This document shows positions 36,709-45,301 of a DNA stretch of 64,000 nt, one piece after another. This DNA is from Levilactobacillus angrenensis (GTDB taxonomy: Bacteria > Bacillota > Bacilli > Lactobacillales > Lactobacillaceae). The stretch is from NCBI RefSeq assembly GCF_003946085.1, contig NZ_RHOB01000001.1, positions 124,001 to 188,000 of the forward strand. The letters are read 5' to 3'. The stretch's first letter is position 1. Each line of letters begins with the position of its first letter. Made by a program: the position numbers and the translations under genes. Below the pieces are notes generated by a model. That model was given only the letters and a program-made list of their open reading frames with translations. It made no database searches and was not told the DNA's origin.

Positions 36709-36739
36709 GAGCCTGGGATGGCTTGTCCCAGGCTTTTTG
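36709..36739 (+). terminator. Terminator of pepC
   Basis: GAGCCTGGGA, loop, TCCCAGGCTTTTT; same stem text as the terminator at 49566. Confidence 0.88.
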
Positions 36740-36753
36740 ATGGGTTCAACCAA

Positions 36754-36769
36754 TGTTTCATGTGAAACA
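36754..36769. promoter_or_regulatory. parS site (ParB binding)
   Basis: TGTTTCATGTGAAACA, perfect palindrome, reverse complement of the 26675 site. Between the pepC terminator and the next gene. Confidence 0.9.
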
Positions 36770-36875
36770 TCCGCGCGGAAATTTCGTTAAAAAAGATGTT
36801 AGGGCTGGTAATCACCAGGGGCTTACGCGTAGAATTAGACCAGACGCTGACAAGACAAACTGATGAGGTGATGGC

Positions 36876-37520
36876 ATGCATAACTTTTTATTCGATTTTG
36901 ATAGTACCCTCGCGGATACCCGCGATGTTGCCGTAATGGCTACCCAGAAGGCCTATGAAGCTAAGGGCTTAGCGATTCCTAGCCGCGAAGCCGTGGTGAG
37001 CTACATGGGAGTGCCAATTGAGGTCTCCTTTGCCAAAATGGCGACGGAGTCTCTGAGTGAGGCGGCACTGACCGACCTATACACGGAGTTTCGCGCGCAG
37101 TATCACGAGGCGGAGAAGTTGGGCATCAGTTTGTTTGCCGGGATGGGGGCGACCTTAGCCACGCTAAAGAATCAGGGAGCGCGGTTGTTCGTCGTGTCCA
37201 GTAAGCATTCGGTTCCTTTACAGCGGAACTTGGATCAGATTGGTTTGGGCCAGACCTTTGAGGCCATCAGTGGCTCGGATACCGTGGCGCACTACAAGCC
37301 GGCGCCGGATGGCATTTTAAGCTTGCTACAGCGCTTCGACTTAGACGCCAAGCAAAGCGTCATGATCGGGGATGCCAAGTATGACATGCAGATGGGCAAT
37401 AACGCGGGCATCGCCACGGCCGCTGCAATGTGGGGCGCCGCCGATCCCGCTTCCGTAAAGGCAGAACAGCCGACGTACTTGTTGCAGACACCAAGCGAAT
37501 TGTTAACGATTTTTAAATAA
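36876..37520 (+). CDS. HAD-family phosphatase (Gph/PpaX-like)
   Basis: 214 residues. Motif I is FDFDSTLADT, with the nucleophile in the first Asp and Ser in place of the usual Gly/Ala after the second Asp; motif II VVSSKHS, motif III KPAPDG, motif IV IGDAKYDMQMGNNAGI. The cap insertion is helical. Resembles phosphoglycolate- or pyrophosphatase-type HADs; substrate unknown. Ribosome site GAGGTG before ATG. Confidence 0.88.
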   Translation: MHNFLFDFDSTLADTRDVAVMATQKAYEAKGLAIPSREAVVSYMGVPIEVSFAKMATESLSEAALTDLYTEFRAQYHEAEKLGISLFAGMGATLATLKNQGARLFVVSSKHSVPLQRNLDQIGLGQTFEAISGSDTVAHYKPAPDGILSLLQRFDLDAKQSVMIGDAKYDMQMGNNAGIATAAAMWGAADPASVKAEQPTYLLQTPSELLTIFK

Positions 37521-38095
37521 GCACAGCAAGTGGGCGAGTGGGACAAAAGGCGGTTAGCTGCCTTTTGGCGCAGGTTTCAGCCATTTAAAGTTGGTGCACA
37601 AAAAGAGTTTGGGTGGTTTTATCCCAAACTCTTTAGCTGGTTAGATGACAAAAAAAGCCGTCCCTGGTTAGAGGACGGCGGCGACTCGCTTGGTTAGGGC
37701 AAGTCGTTCATTTTATTTGGTGAATAAAATGAAAAAAGGTTGGTTAATAGGTTTTTATTGGTATGCTTGTATCCTAGCTGGTAATTGTGAAGAAAGTGTG
37801 AATAATATTTACATACTAGTAATAGTTACCATCAGAATTACCTAAACGGTTAGCCGTTTTCGGTGATTTTGGGAATTGAAAGGGGGTTGGATTACTTTTT
37901 TCTAATCGTTTAAGGTGTATTTTTATATGAATTCCGTAATATTTAGGGATTTATATTGAACAAATTTTATATTTCTAATGGAATGCATAACATTTAAACT
38001 ATAACTTAAAAAGTTAAGATTTTATTAAGAAAATGGACTGGGCACGCAATCGCCCAGTCCATTTGAATGTCTTAATTATTTTCAGCTAAGTTGGC
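37521..38095. other. Gene-poor, AT-rich island with several hairpins
   Basis: Contains hairpins AAAGAGTTTGGG/CCCAAACTCTTT (37600-37635), GCCGTCC/GGACGGC (37656-37679, T-run on the minus strand) and AAATGGACTGGGC/GCCCAGTCCATTT (38031-38064, terminator of the His-rich gene). Between 37700 and 38030 the sequence turns strongly AT-rich, unlike its surroundings. A 38-codon frame, ATG 37729 to TAA 37845 (MKKGWLIGFYWYACIL...), has only a weak ribosome site (GGTG) and is not claimed as a gene. Confidence 0.6.
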
Positions 38096-38431
38096 CTAGT
38101 CTAAGTGATGGCCATGACCGTGGTGTGGACCGGCTAGTAGTTGGGGCTTGCCGCCGGGATGGTGATGGCAATGGCCGCCATGGCCGTGGTGGCAGCCACC
38201 TCCGAGTTGGCGTTGCTTCGTATGTTCCTTTTCAATCAGGAGTTGTTTCTTCAGTTGCCGATTCTTCCAGAAGCCGTGGATCATCACGGTAACGGGGATG
38301 ATTTCTAGCGAGACGGTCGCAGGAATCAGCCACGGGTATTCGGCAATCAGGGCGGAAAAGCGGTCACGGTGTTCTTGCAGCTCTTCGGCCGACAATTGCG
38401 GAGTCACTAATTTGTCTTTAAACATATTCAT
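38096..38431 (-). CDS. Membrane-anchored protein with histidine-rich tail
   Basis: 111 residues. A short basic/acidic N-terminus, one membrane segment (YPWLIPATVSLEIIPVTVMIHGFW), a basic stretch (KNRQLKKQLLIEKEHTKQRQ), and a C-terminus with CHHGHGGHCHHHPGG and PHHGHGHHLD: 13 or more His plus two Cys. Such tails bind Zn, Ni, Co or Cu and suggest metal storage, sensing or chaperoning. No known family recognised. Start is uncertain among three Met codons; AAGGAG supports 38431 or 38425. Confidence 0.7.
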   Translation of the reverse strand: MNMFKDKLVTPQLSAEELQEHRDRFSALIAEYPWLIPATVSLEIIPVTVMIHGFWKNRQLKKQLLIEKEHTKQRQLGGGCHHGHGGHCHHHPGGKPQLLAGPHHGHGHHLD

Positions 38432-38493
38432 CACGCTCCTTTGGCCCTATCATACCCCAAAAGGAAAGCGCTGTCAGTAACGAACGGTTTTTT

Positions 38494-38667
38494 CTAGCGA
38501 CGGTGGCGCCACAGACTCCAAAGGTGTAGGAGTCCTAGGATCACGGCGATACCCAGCAGGCCGGTCTCTAAGATGACGACGCCACTGAGATGACGATGTT
38601 GCTGGTAAAGTAAGACGCCGCCGAGCACTAGCAGGCCGCCGCCCCACGGTAGTAAGTGTTTAGTCAT
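38494..38667 (-). CDS. Small two-span membrane protein
   Basis: 57 residues from ATG 38667 with GGAGG 7 bases upstream. Two hydrophobic segments (WGGGLLVLGGVLLYQQ and VVILETGLLGIAVILGLLHLW), ending in a basic tail WRHRR. Unknown family. It lies behind the lipoprotein terminator at 38683 and ahead of the His-rich protein, same strand. Confidence 0.65.
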   Translation of the reverse strand: MTKHLLPWGGGLLVLGGVLLYQQHRHLSGVVILETGLLGIAVILGLLHLWSLWRHRR

Positions 38668-38682
38668 CAGTTTTCCTCCAAG

Positions 38683-38714
38683 AAAAAACGGCACCGAAAA
38701 TTCCGGCACCGTTG
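38683..38714 (-). terminator. Terminator of the lipoprotein gene
   Basis: Minus strand AACGGTGCCGGAA, loop, TTCGGTGCCGTTTTTTC. The small-gene ribosome site is immediately beyond. Confidence 0.85.
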
Positions 38715-38724
38715 GGTGGATAGG

Positions 38725-39264
38725 TTATTCAGCGACCTTAACCAAAACAGCTTTCGTAACGTCGTCATCAACATCACGGTTGATGTGGTAGCCGGCAACC
38801 TTTAATTTAGCGGCGTTATTTTTACCCGTCAACGTCTGTTTGACGGTAAACTTTTGCGTCATAGGAATGTCAGACAGCTTACCCTTGAAGTTGATGACGG
38901 TATCGTCACCCTTAGTCTTGAAGGTCGTGTTTAACGTTCCGACCTTGCTCAAGGCATTGTCCTTCTTGGCGGCACTGTAAGACTTGTAGATCTTGTTGAC
39001 GTTGTAGACCGTGGCCTTGCCGTTGCTGTTGAAACGGTAGGCTTCCAGGCCGGAATTACTCTTGGCGTTCACGGAACCCGTGACGTACCAGAGTTGCTTA
39101 GAACTAGTTAACGTGGACTTCACGTCTGACTTTTTCGTCGTTTTGTTTTTAAAACTAGCTTGTTGATTGCTCCCCGATTGACTACTCGAGCTGCAACCGG
39201 CTAAGCCCACAGCCATGACGGCCACGAGACTCAGAGCGGCGGCAATAATACGGGATTTCTTCAT
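38725..39264 (-). CDS. Lipoprotein of unknown function
   Basis: 179 residues. Lipoprotein signal with lipobox GLAGC (Cys24), then a Ser-rich linker (SSSSQSGSNQQ). The mature domain (~130 residues) contains alternating hydrophobic/polar strands and looks like a beta-rich domain (LWYVTGSVNAKSNSGLEAYRF). No family recognised; small lipoproteins with a 'LWYV' start are common in lactobacilli. Confidence 0.78.
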   Translation of the reverse strand: MKKSRIIAAALSLVAVMAVGLAGCSSSSQSGSNQQASFKNKTTKKSDVKSTLTSSKQLWYVTGSVNAKSNSGLEAYRFNSNGKATVYNVNKIYKSYSAAKKDNALSKVGTLNTTFKTKGDDTVINFKGKLSDIPMTQKFTVKQTLTGKNNAAKLKVAGYHINRDVDDDVTKAVLVKVAE

Positions 39265-39526
39265 ATCTCAATCACCTCATCCAAAATAATAACAGTTTTA
39301 TGCGAGACACACAAACCGCCTACTTCTATCCACTGATAGTATAGCATGGGGCCGCGGGCAAGGGGCCTTCTCCCAGTTAAAAAAGTGTTAAGTTGCGGTA
39401 ACAGCCAGTAACAATCATTATTAGTTATTAAAATATAATTATTAATAACTAATAAAAGAAGACAAACGTATGTTCTTTTGGTAAACTAGACCTATCACTT
39501 TAGAAGAGATGAGAGGAAGCGGAAAA

Positions 39527-40345
39527 ATGAGCAAACGTTATCGGGGCCGTCGCCGGGGGAAAGTCTCCATTTATACGGCTATTGCGGTGATTTTGATTGG
39601 GGCCGTGGGCGCGCTAAGTAGTCAGGGGAATCCGACGGCTCGGAAAATCACGGACGTCGCGACTAGTCTGGTGGGGAGTTCCAGTGGCAGTCAGCATGCC
39701 GGGTCCACCACGACGACACCCAAGCAGTCAGTTGCCACCAAGGCGTTGGCTGAGCAGAAATACACGGGCACGCAAATCGTGGCGGTCAACCACAACAAGC
39801 CGACCTTTACCACGGCAGAACTGTCGACTAAGAAGGGCGCCTGGGCCACGTACGGCGACCTGGACAGCTTGAACCGGGTGACCACGGCCAATGCTTTGCT
39901 GAGTAAGGGGACCATGCCCACGGCCAAGCGGCAGCCGTTGTACGTCAGTCCGACCGGCTGGAAGAATAAGGAATACACCGTCAACGGCAAGAAGGGGTAT
40001 TTATACAACCGCAGCCATTTGATCGGCTATCAGCTGACGGGGCAAAATAACAACCTGAAAAACCTGATGACGGGCACACGGTCGCTCAACGATCCGGGGA
40101 TGACGGCGTATGAAAATCCGGTCGCCAGCTACCTGAAGAGCCACCCCAACGATTACGTACGTTACCAGGTCCAACCGGTCTTTCGTGGCAACGAGTTGGT
40201 CGCGCGTGGGGTTCACATGCAGGCCAAATCCGTGAAGAACACGGGTATCTCATATAACGTTTATATTTTCAATATCCAAGCGGGCGTCAAAATCAACTAC
40301 AGTACCGGGACTAGTCAGTATGGTGATCCGGCCAGTAGCTTTTAG
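39527..40345 (+). CDS. Secreted or membrane-tethered DNA/RNA non-specific endonuclease (DNA-entry type)
   Basis: 272 residues from ATG 39527, AGAGGAAG 9-10 bases upstream. Basic N-terminus (SKRYRGRRRGKVS), one membrane segment (IYTAIAVILIGAVGALS), Ser/Thr-rich linker. The nuclease domain has NRSHLIGYQLTGQNNNLKNLMTG (split: NRSHLIG is the DRGH-type catalytic box; the Asn-rich strand binds Mg2+). Related to EndA/NucA used to degrade external DNA or during transformation. Confidence 0.88.
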   Translation: MSKRYRGRRRGKVSIYTAIAVILIGAVGALSSQGNPTARKITDVATSLVGSSSGSQHAGSTTTTPKQSVATKALAEQKYTGTQIVAVNHNKPTFTTAELSTKKGAWATYGDLDSLNRVTTANALLSKGTMPTAKRQPLYVSPTGWKNKEYTVNGKKGYLYNRSHLIGYQLTGQNNNLKNLMTGTRSLNDPGMTAYENPVASYLKSHPNDYVRYQVQPVFRGNELVARGVHMQAKSVKNTGISYNVYIFNIQAGVKINYSTGTSQYGDPASSF

Positions 40346-40381
40346 TGATTAAGGCATTTATGATTTTACAAATGAACAAGC

Positions 40382-40428
40382 AAGCAGTCAGTCGCAGGGA
40401 CGGTTCCCATTCGGCTGGCTGCTTTTTG
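40382..40428 (+). terminator. Terminator of the endonuclease gene
   Basis: AAGCAGTCAGTCG, loop, CGGCTGGCTGCTTTTTG. 40429-40614 then holds the promoter of the polysaccharide locus: TATAAT at about 40531-40536. Confidence 0.78.
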
Positions 40429-40614
40429 CGTGACCGTTGGCTGCTTAAAAACCAGTCGTTAGACAGTGCCGACGACAGTATATGTTAAATAATGATAGGT
40501 AATGATGTAAATGCTGAGTTTTATACATGATCAGTATAATTTTGGCGAAAAATCATGGTAATATGAAGGTGCGTTTGACCAGTGAAAGTACCAACGCGGA
40601 GGGGAGAGAGGACC

Positions 40615-41748
40615 ATGAAGAAACGACATTGGTGGGTGCTAGTAGTCGGCTTCGTGGCGCTACTGCTTAGTAGTTGCCAAGCCAAGCCCGCGACCATGAC
40701 ACCGCCGACGACCTCTCCGACCGGATTTATTCAGTCACCAACCCTGCATACTGCGGCGGACCAACGCCATCAACAGCGACTGGCGCAGTTTATCAAGACT
40801 AAATTACAGAACAAACAGGGAATTTATACCAACTACGTGGATACCAAGACACGACAAAGTGGGACAGCCACGGGGCACGAACTACTGAGCGAATCAGCAG
40901 GGATGTGGCTACAGTACTTGGCACAAAGTCACCAGGACAAGGAATTTCGGGCATTTTATCGTGCCACAATCAAGACCTTTGGGGATCACGGACAATTTAG
41001 TTATCGCTATGATCCGCGTAGTCACAAGCGCTTTGCCGTTAATGCGACACTGGATGATCTACGAATTATTCGGGCATTAAATTTATATGATGCCCAGATG
41101 CATACGAAACATTACCGTCAAGCTGCAGCTGATCATTTCGCGGCCCTAAAAGTCGGCGCACTCAAGGACGGTAAGCTCTATGACTATTATGATCCGCAGT
41201 CTAGGCGGACGGCGAAGACGAGTAGCTTGGCGTATTTTGACTTTAAAACATTGCGGTATTACGAACGGGAGACCCGGGCTGGTCGGCGGGCTTATAACGA
41301 ACAACTGAAGGTCGTGCGCGGTGGATACTTAGGCAACGTCTTCCCCCTATATGCGGCGAGCTTTAACTGGGGAACGCTAACGTATTCGCCTAAGAATCTG
41401 AACACGTCAGAGGCGTTGGAAGTTCTCCTACATTTGGCTGAGGTCGGACAGTTAAAAGCGACCAGCCGGACCTGGCTAGCGCAGCAGGTTAAGGGCAAGA
41501 AGTTGTACAACGGCTATTCAACCGCTGGCAGTGTGACTAATCGGGGCCAATCAACGGCTAATTATGCCTTAGCAGCGATGATTTTTGCTGCCGCTAAAGA
41601 TCAGGCCAATTATCGGGTGGCCATGCGGTTGGTGTGGGCCGGACAAGTGACGGGACAGTCGCCAATCAGCGGCGGTATCGGGGATGCTAAGAGCCACCAG
41701 AGTTATTCCTACAGCAATTTGACGGCGCTAAATGCCGCGTCTGATTAG
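40615..41748 (+). CDS. Lipoprotein, glycosyl hydrolase family 8-like (PssZ/BcsZ type)
   Basis: 377 residues from ATG 40615; GGGGAGAGAGG upstream. Lipobox LLLSSC. The (alpha/alpha)6 barrel of GH8 is suggested by repeats such as LSESAGMWLQYLAQSHQDKEF, DATLDDLRIIRALNLYD-type text (NATLDDLRIIRALNLYD) and SPKNLNTSEALEVLLHLAEV. The Glu/Asp pair in LLSE and ATLDD are the expected catalytic residues. In cellulose and Pss systems a GH8 enzyme trims the polymer during export. First gene of the locus. Assignment is by pattern, not by search. Confidence 0.72.
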   Translation: MKKRHWWVLVVGFVALLLSSCQAKPATMTPPTTSPTGFIQSPTLHTAADQRHQQRLAQFIKTKLQNKQGIYTNYVDTKTRQSGTATGHELLSESAGMWLQYLAQSHQDKEFRAFYRATIKTFGDHGQFSYRYDPRSHKRFAVNATLDDLRIIRALNLYDAQMHTKHYRQAAADHFAALKVGALKDGKLYDYYDPQSRRTAKTSSLAYFDFKTLRYYERETRAGRRAYNEQLKVVRGGYLGNVFPLYAASFNWGTLTYSPKNLNTSEALEVLLHLAEVGQLKATSRTWLAQQVKGKKLYNGYSTAGSVTNRGQSTANYALAAMIFAAAKDQANYRVAMRLVWAGQVTGQSPISGGIGDAKSHQSYSYSNLTALNAASD

Positions 41749-41770
41749 GTGAGTGGAAAGGAGGAGCAGT

Positions 41771-43270
41771 GTGACCGTCGATGGACTCAAACTAAAGTGG
41801 CAAAACTTTTGGGGATGGTGGGCGCGACACTGTTCACCGGCCTTACTGGCAACGTTACTGGCTGCAGTGATTGCGGGTGTTTTACTTTTCGTGCCGCCAT
41901 TTCACGGCTTGGCTGATAATGGCGATTTTTACCGTGCCCAATTTGTCAATGGTCTGTATCATTTGAAGGGCTACAGCATGCTGGATTTTGTGACGCCTAA
42001 GCTGGGAATTATGCAGTATTACAACGATACGACTGCCGCCGTCTTTTCTTCCCAGCCGCTCTTTGTTAAATTGGCCATCCTGCTCAATCAGGCAGTCTAT
42101 AGCAAGACGGTTTTTGACTTGCGTTTTATGGGGTTGGTCTACTATTTACCTTACTTGGGCAGTATCTATCTACTGACTACGGCCATGACGGCACCCTACC
42201 GAAAGCTGCGTAGCTATCTGATTGCGCTACTGATTGTCTTTGTCTTTGCGGATTCTTCATTTACTTTATACTTCAATTCATTTTTTGCAGAACCGGGCAT
42301 GCTGATTTTGATGTTATATGCTTTTGCCGCATTGATGTTGGTGGCCCGCCGACCGGACTGGCATCCGCGCGTTTTGACGGTGGTCTATTTTGTCAGCATC
42401 ATGCTACTGATTGCTAATAAACAGCAGAATGCCCCCTTGGCCCTGAGCTATGCCGTCACCAGCATTGGCTTATTCTTCATCTTTAAAAAGCGCGCGCAGT
42501 GGCTCTGGATTCTGGGCGGCATTGCCGGTATTTTGGTGACAGGAGTTCTGACGTACACACTCATTACGCAACAATTTAACGATATTAATCAGTATCAGGC
42601 ATTTACACATGGGGTGCTCTTACATACGGATGACCCGAGTAAAAAGATTGCCCAACGGGGGGTAGACGAACAGTACGCCCTGATGCGTAATCAGGACTAT
42701 TACCCGAAAAACTTTGCGGCAATCAATCCCAGTGCCAAGTCGGTCAAACGTGGTCTCAATGATCGGACAGGCTTTGGCTGGATCATGGGGTATTATCTGC
42801 ACCATTATCCGCAATTTCATACGCTATTGGACGTCGCAGCCGGGGATATGATGATTACGCAGGTCAAGGCGGTAGGGGATTATCAGCAGGCGAGTGGTAA
42901 GCCGGCCGGCGCCCAGGTGACCTACTTCACTGGTTTTAGTAATTTAGCGGGAGCCTTCTTCCCGCAAAAGTTCTCCTTTGATATTCTGTTGACCATTGCC
43001 TTATTGGTCGTCTTTGGTATTGGGGCTTATAACGATTTAGTCCATAAGCGGGTAGCCAATGTTGTGCGCTTCTTCTTGGTCATGGGGTTATTGACCGTCT
43101 TTATCTTCGTCCCGATCATTTCCATCATTGGGGATGGCGATGCTGATTTGGCAAAGCACTTATTTATGGTGCCGGTCAGCTTGGACTTGATCTTAGTCAT
43201 GTTTGTTGCCGACTTGTTGAATCATCGGCTGTGGCATTCGGATGGAAACATTGAGGAGGATGAAGCGTGA
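41771..43270 (+). CDS. Polytopic membrane protein of the exopolysaccharide locus (PssA-like)
   Basis: 499 residues from GTG 41771; AGGAGG 6 bases upstream. About 10-12 membrane spans and one outside loop of ~120 residues (from LITQQFNDINQYQAF to TYFTGFSNLAG). No enzyme motif is certain; the layout fits GT-C-like or polymer-transfer proteins. The stop overlaps the next gene's start (GTGA), so the two are translationally coupled. Confidence 0.7.
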   Translation: MTVDGLKLKWQNFWGWWARHCSPALLATLLAAVIAGVLLFVPPFHGLADNGDFYRAQFVNGLYHLKGYSMLDFVTPKLGIMQYYNDTTAAVFSSQPLFVKLAILLNQAVYSKTVFDLRFMGLVYYLPYLGSIYLLTTAMTAPYRKLRSYLIALLIVFVFADSSFTLYFNSFFAEPGMLILMLYAFAALMLVARRPDWHPRVLTVVYFVSIMLLIANKQQNAPLALSYAVTSIGLFFIFKKRAQWLWILGGIAGILVTGVLTYTLITQQFNDINQYQAFTHGVLLHTDDPSKKIAQRGVDEQYALMRNQDYYPKNFAAINPSAKSVKRGLNDRTGFGWIMGYYLHHYPQFHTLLDVAAGDMMITQVKAVGDYQQASGKPAGAQVTYFTGFSNLAGAFFPQKFSFDILLTIALLVVFGIGAYNDLVHKRVANVVRFFLVMGLLTVFIFVPIISIIGDGDADLAKHLFMVPVSLDLILVMFVADLLNHRLWHSDGNIEEDEA

Positions 43271-44829
43271 AAAAACGACTATTCCTATTCATGGTGATGT
43301 TACTAGGTGGCTTGCTTCTGGGGGCTTTGCCGGTAACGGCCCAGGGCGCGAGTAGGCGAGTTCTGATCGTCTATGACGCGTTAAATCCAACGGTTGACGG
43401 GCAACAGAAGTTAGCAGGCCTTCAGCAACTGTTAGCCAGTACGGGGGCGACAACGCAGACAGAAAAACTGAGCGATTATTATGCGGGACAGTTAACGACC
43501 AAAAAATATGCGGGGGTGGTCACCTTAATTAATTGGCCTCAGGGAGAGTCGCACAATGCGGCCTTTACCCGGGATCGTCAGGCCTTTGCGGGTCAGAAGT
43601 TGCATATTGGCCAGCAACTGAGTCGCGCGGAAGCCCGCCAATTACATGCCGTTCGGCACAATATTTATCACCAACAGTTGACAGTGACGGCGGGAGGCCA
43701 GCGGCAATTACTGCCATTTAGTGAGGACATCACCGTGTTGCGCGTGAAACGCGGCGCCCGTCATTTTGGGCAGTTGCAACCGCAAAATCAAGGCATCGGC
43801 CATTACCCCTATGGCACGGTGGTCGGTCACGCTGGCTATCTGCCCTACTTTGAAGCCAGTGGGTTTAGCCAAGTCTTGGCAGGCCAAACGATTGCGCAAC
43901 TCTTTGGGCGGGCTCCTCAGCAACGGCCATTATTGACCATTACGGGAGTAACCCCTTATAGTAATCTGGCGCGGCTGACCAAACTAGCCATCAAACTCAA
44001 TGCAGCGGGGATTCCCTTTGCCGTGAGTACCACGTCGGTTGCTGACAACACGTCTTTAAGGGCCTTTTCACGGTTCACCAAAGCGTTGCGTGTCGTGGAA
44101 AACAACCAAGGCGTCATTTTCTTGCAGGTTCCCATCGTTGGCGCAGCTAATCGTCAAAGCGGCTCGTTGCTGGAACAAACAATGGTTGAAGAACTTAATC
44201 AGTTGGGGCAACGCCAAGTCATACCGGTGGGCATCAGTGCACCAATCTATTGGAATCAAGATAGGCTCTTTCGGCGTTACGGCTTAGCGCGGTCTAATAA
44301 CGTGTTATTTTTGCCTAATCCGGATACCACAACTTTTGCGGCCCAAGATAATCGGGGCGCCACGTATCCCCGGACGTGGACGGGGCTCAGTCTCCACAGT
44401 TTATTGACGGTTAAAAATGGCCAGCAGATTGCCGTTAATCAGTTGAAATTTCCCGTCAGAACAGCGTTGACCGTGGCCTTTCCAACTAACCAGAAACGAT
44501 TAGTCGCCATGCTCAGACAGGTCACGAGATTAGATGTTGGCTGGTATCAGCCGCAGGCACAATTGCGGGCCAAAATCACCAGCGGATCGGCCACGTTTGG
44601 GTACCGTGACGGTATCTATTATCTGAACGGCAGTCCGGTCACTGTGGGCACCGAGGCAACTGGCGTACCGAACTATCATTTTTCCCAAACCCGGCATGTG
44701 GCACTAGATCGCTACTTCAAGGTTCAAGGAAATATTCTCTTCGTTTTCTTTACGATAACTACGATTGTATTGGTGGTCTTCTTATTTCTGGGGCGACGAA
44801 TCTATCGCCAAATGTTTCGGCGTAAGTAA
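43267..44829 (+). CDS. Secreted, C-terminally membrane-anchored protein of the exopolysaccharide locus (PssB-like)
   Basis: 520 residues, GTG start with GAGGAGG 7 bases upstream. Signal peptide (LFMVMLLGGLLLGALPVTAQGA), a ~450-residue outside domain, and a C-terminal helix (ILFVFFTITTIVLVVFLFLG) with a basic tail. The middle (VTPYSNLARLTKLAIKLNAAGIPFAVS) resembles DUF2334-like polysaccharide-deacetylase folds, but the metal-binding His/Asp set is not evident. It is coupled to the previous gene by a 4-base overlap. Confidence 0.68.
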   Translation: MKKRLFLFMVMLLGGLLLGALPVTAQGASRRVLIVYDALNPTVDGQQKLAGLQQLLASTGATTQTEKLSDYYAGQLTTKKYAGVVTLINWPQGESHNAAFTRDRQAFAGQKLHIGQQLSRAEARQLHAVRHNIYHQQLTVTAGGQRQLLPFSEDITVLRVKRGARHFGQLQPQNQGIGHYPYGTVVGHAGYLPYFEASGFSQVLAGQTIAQLFGRAPQQRPLLTITGVTPYSNLARLTKLAIKLNAAGIPFAVSTTSVADNTSLRAFSRFTKALRVVENNQGVIFLQVPIVGAANRQSGSLLEQTMVEELNQLGQRQVIPVGISAPIYWNQDRLFRRYGLARSNNVLFLPNPDTTTFAAQDNRGATYPRTWTGLSLHSLLTVKNGQQIAVNQLKFPVRTALTVAFPTNQKRLVAMLRQVTRLDVGWYQPQAQLRAKITSGSATFGYRDGIYYLNGSPVTVGTEATGVPNYHFSQTRHVALDRYFKVQGNILFVFFTITTIVLVVFLFLGRRIYRQMFRRK

Positions 44830-44861
44830 GCTTGCCGGCAAGCGTTGACGGGTTAGCTGAT

Positions 44862-45285
44862 GGAAATTGGGTTATGACTATTGTCACCAGGTGACTCATG
44901 ATGTAAAAATGAGTCGTTTACAGCTTCGTAGTGGGTACTGGTCGCCTACCGTCCGCCAACTATGGGTTGGAACGCGGTGGGCGGACCGGACCGATCCTGA
45001 GAAGCGGTCTCGGCCTCGCTTTGAGCCGGGAATCGCGTCTCAAAGACGCCAGTTGCCTAAGCGGCTGAACCCATAGTTGGCAGACTCCCGGCTACAAGAG
45101 TGCGTACCAGTGGAAGTCAGCTTAGCCCCAGTTAGCAGCTAATTTGGCAACCAGTCTTTGGCCAATACAATGGTGTTGGTAATCTCTGGCAGACGCAGGC
45201 TCTTGGTTTCGCTAATTTTAGTGGACAGAACACTGTTGTTCCGGGAATTACCGCGTTAATGCTACTTCCAACCTTTAGTTGTTAA
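44862..45285 (+). repeat. Structured interspersed repeat, copy E (inside the exopolysaccharide locus)
   Basis: Lies between the PssB-like and synthase genes. It shares long near-identical blocks with the 26-kb copy: GGTCGCCTACCGTCCGCC..., TGGAACGCGGTGGGCGGACC and TTTTAGTGGACAGAAC. Closing helix GTCCGCCAACTATGGGTT (44951-44968) with AACCCATAGTTGGCAGAC (45068-45085) pairs at 17 of 18 positions. The inner hairpin of copies A and C is missing, so the core is ~135 bases instead of ~168. Confidence 0.85.
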
Positions 45286-45301
45286 GAAAAGAGGGTGTGT
45301 C

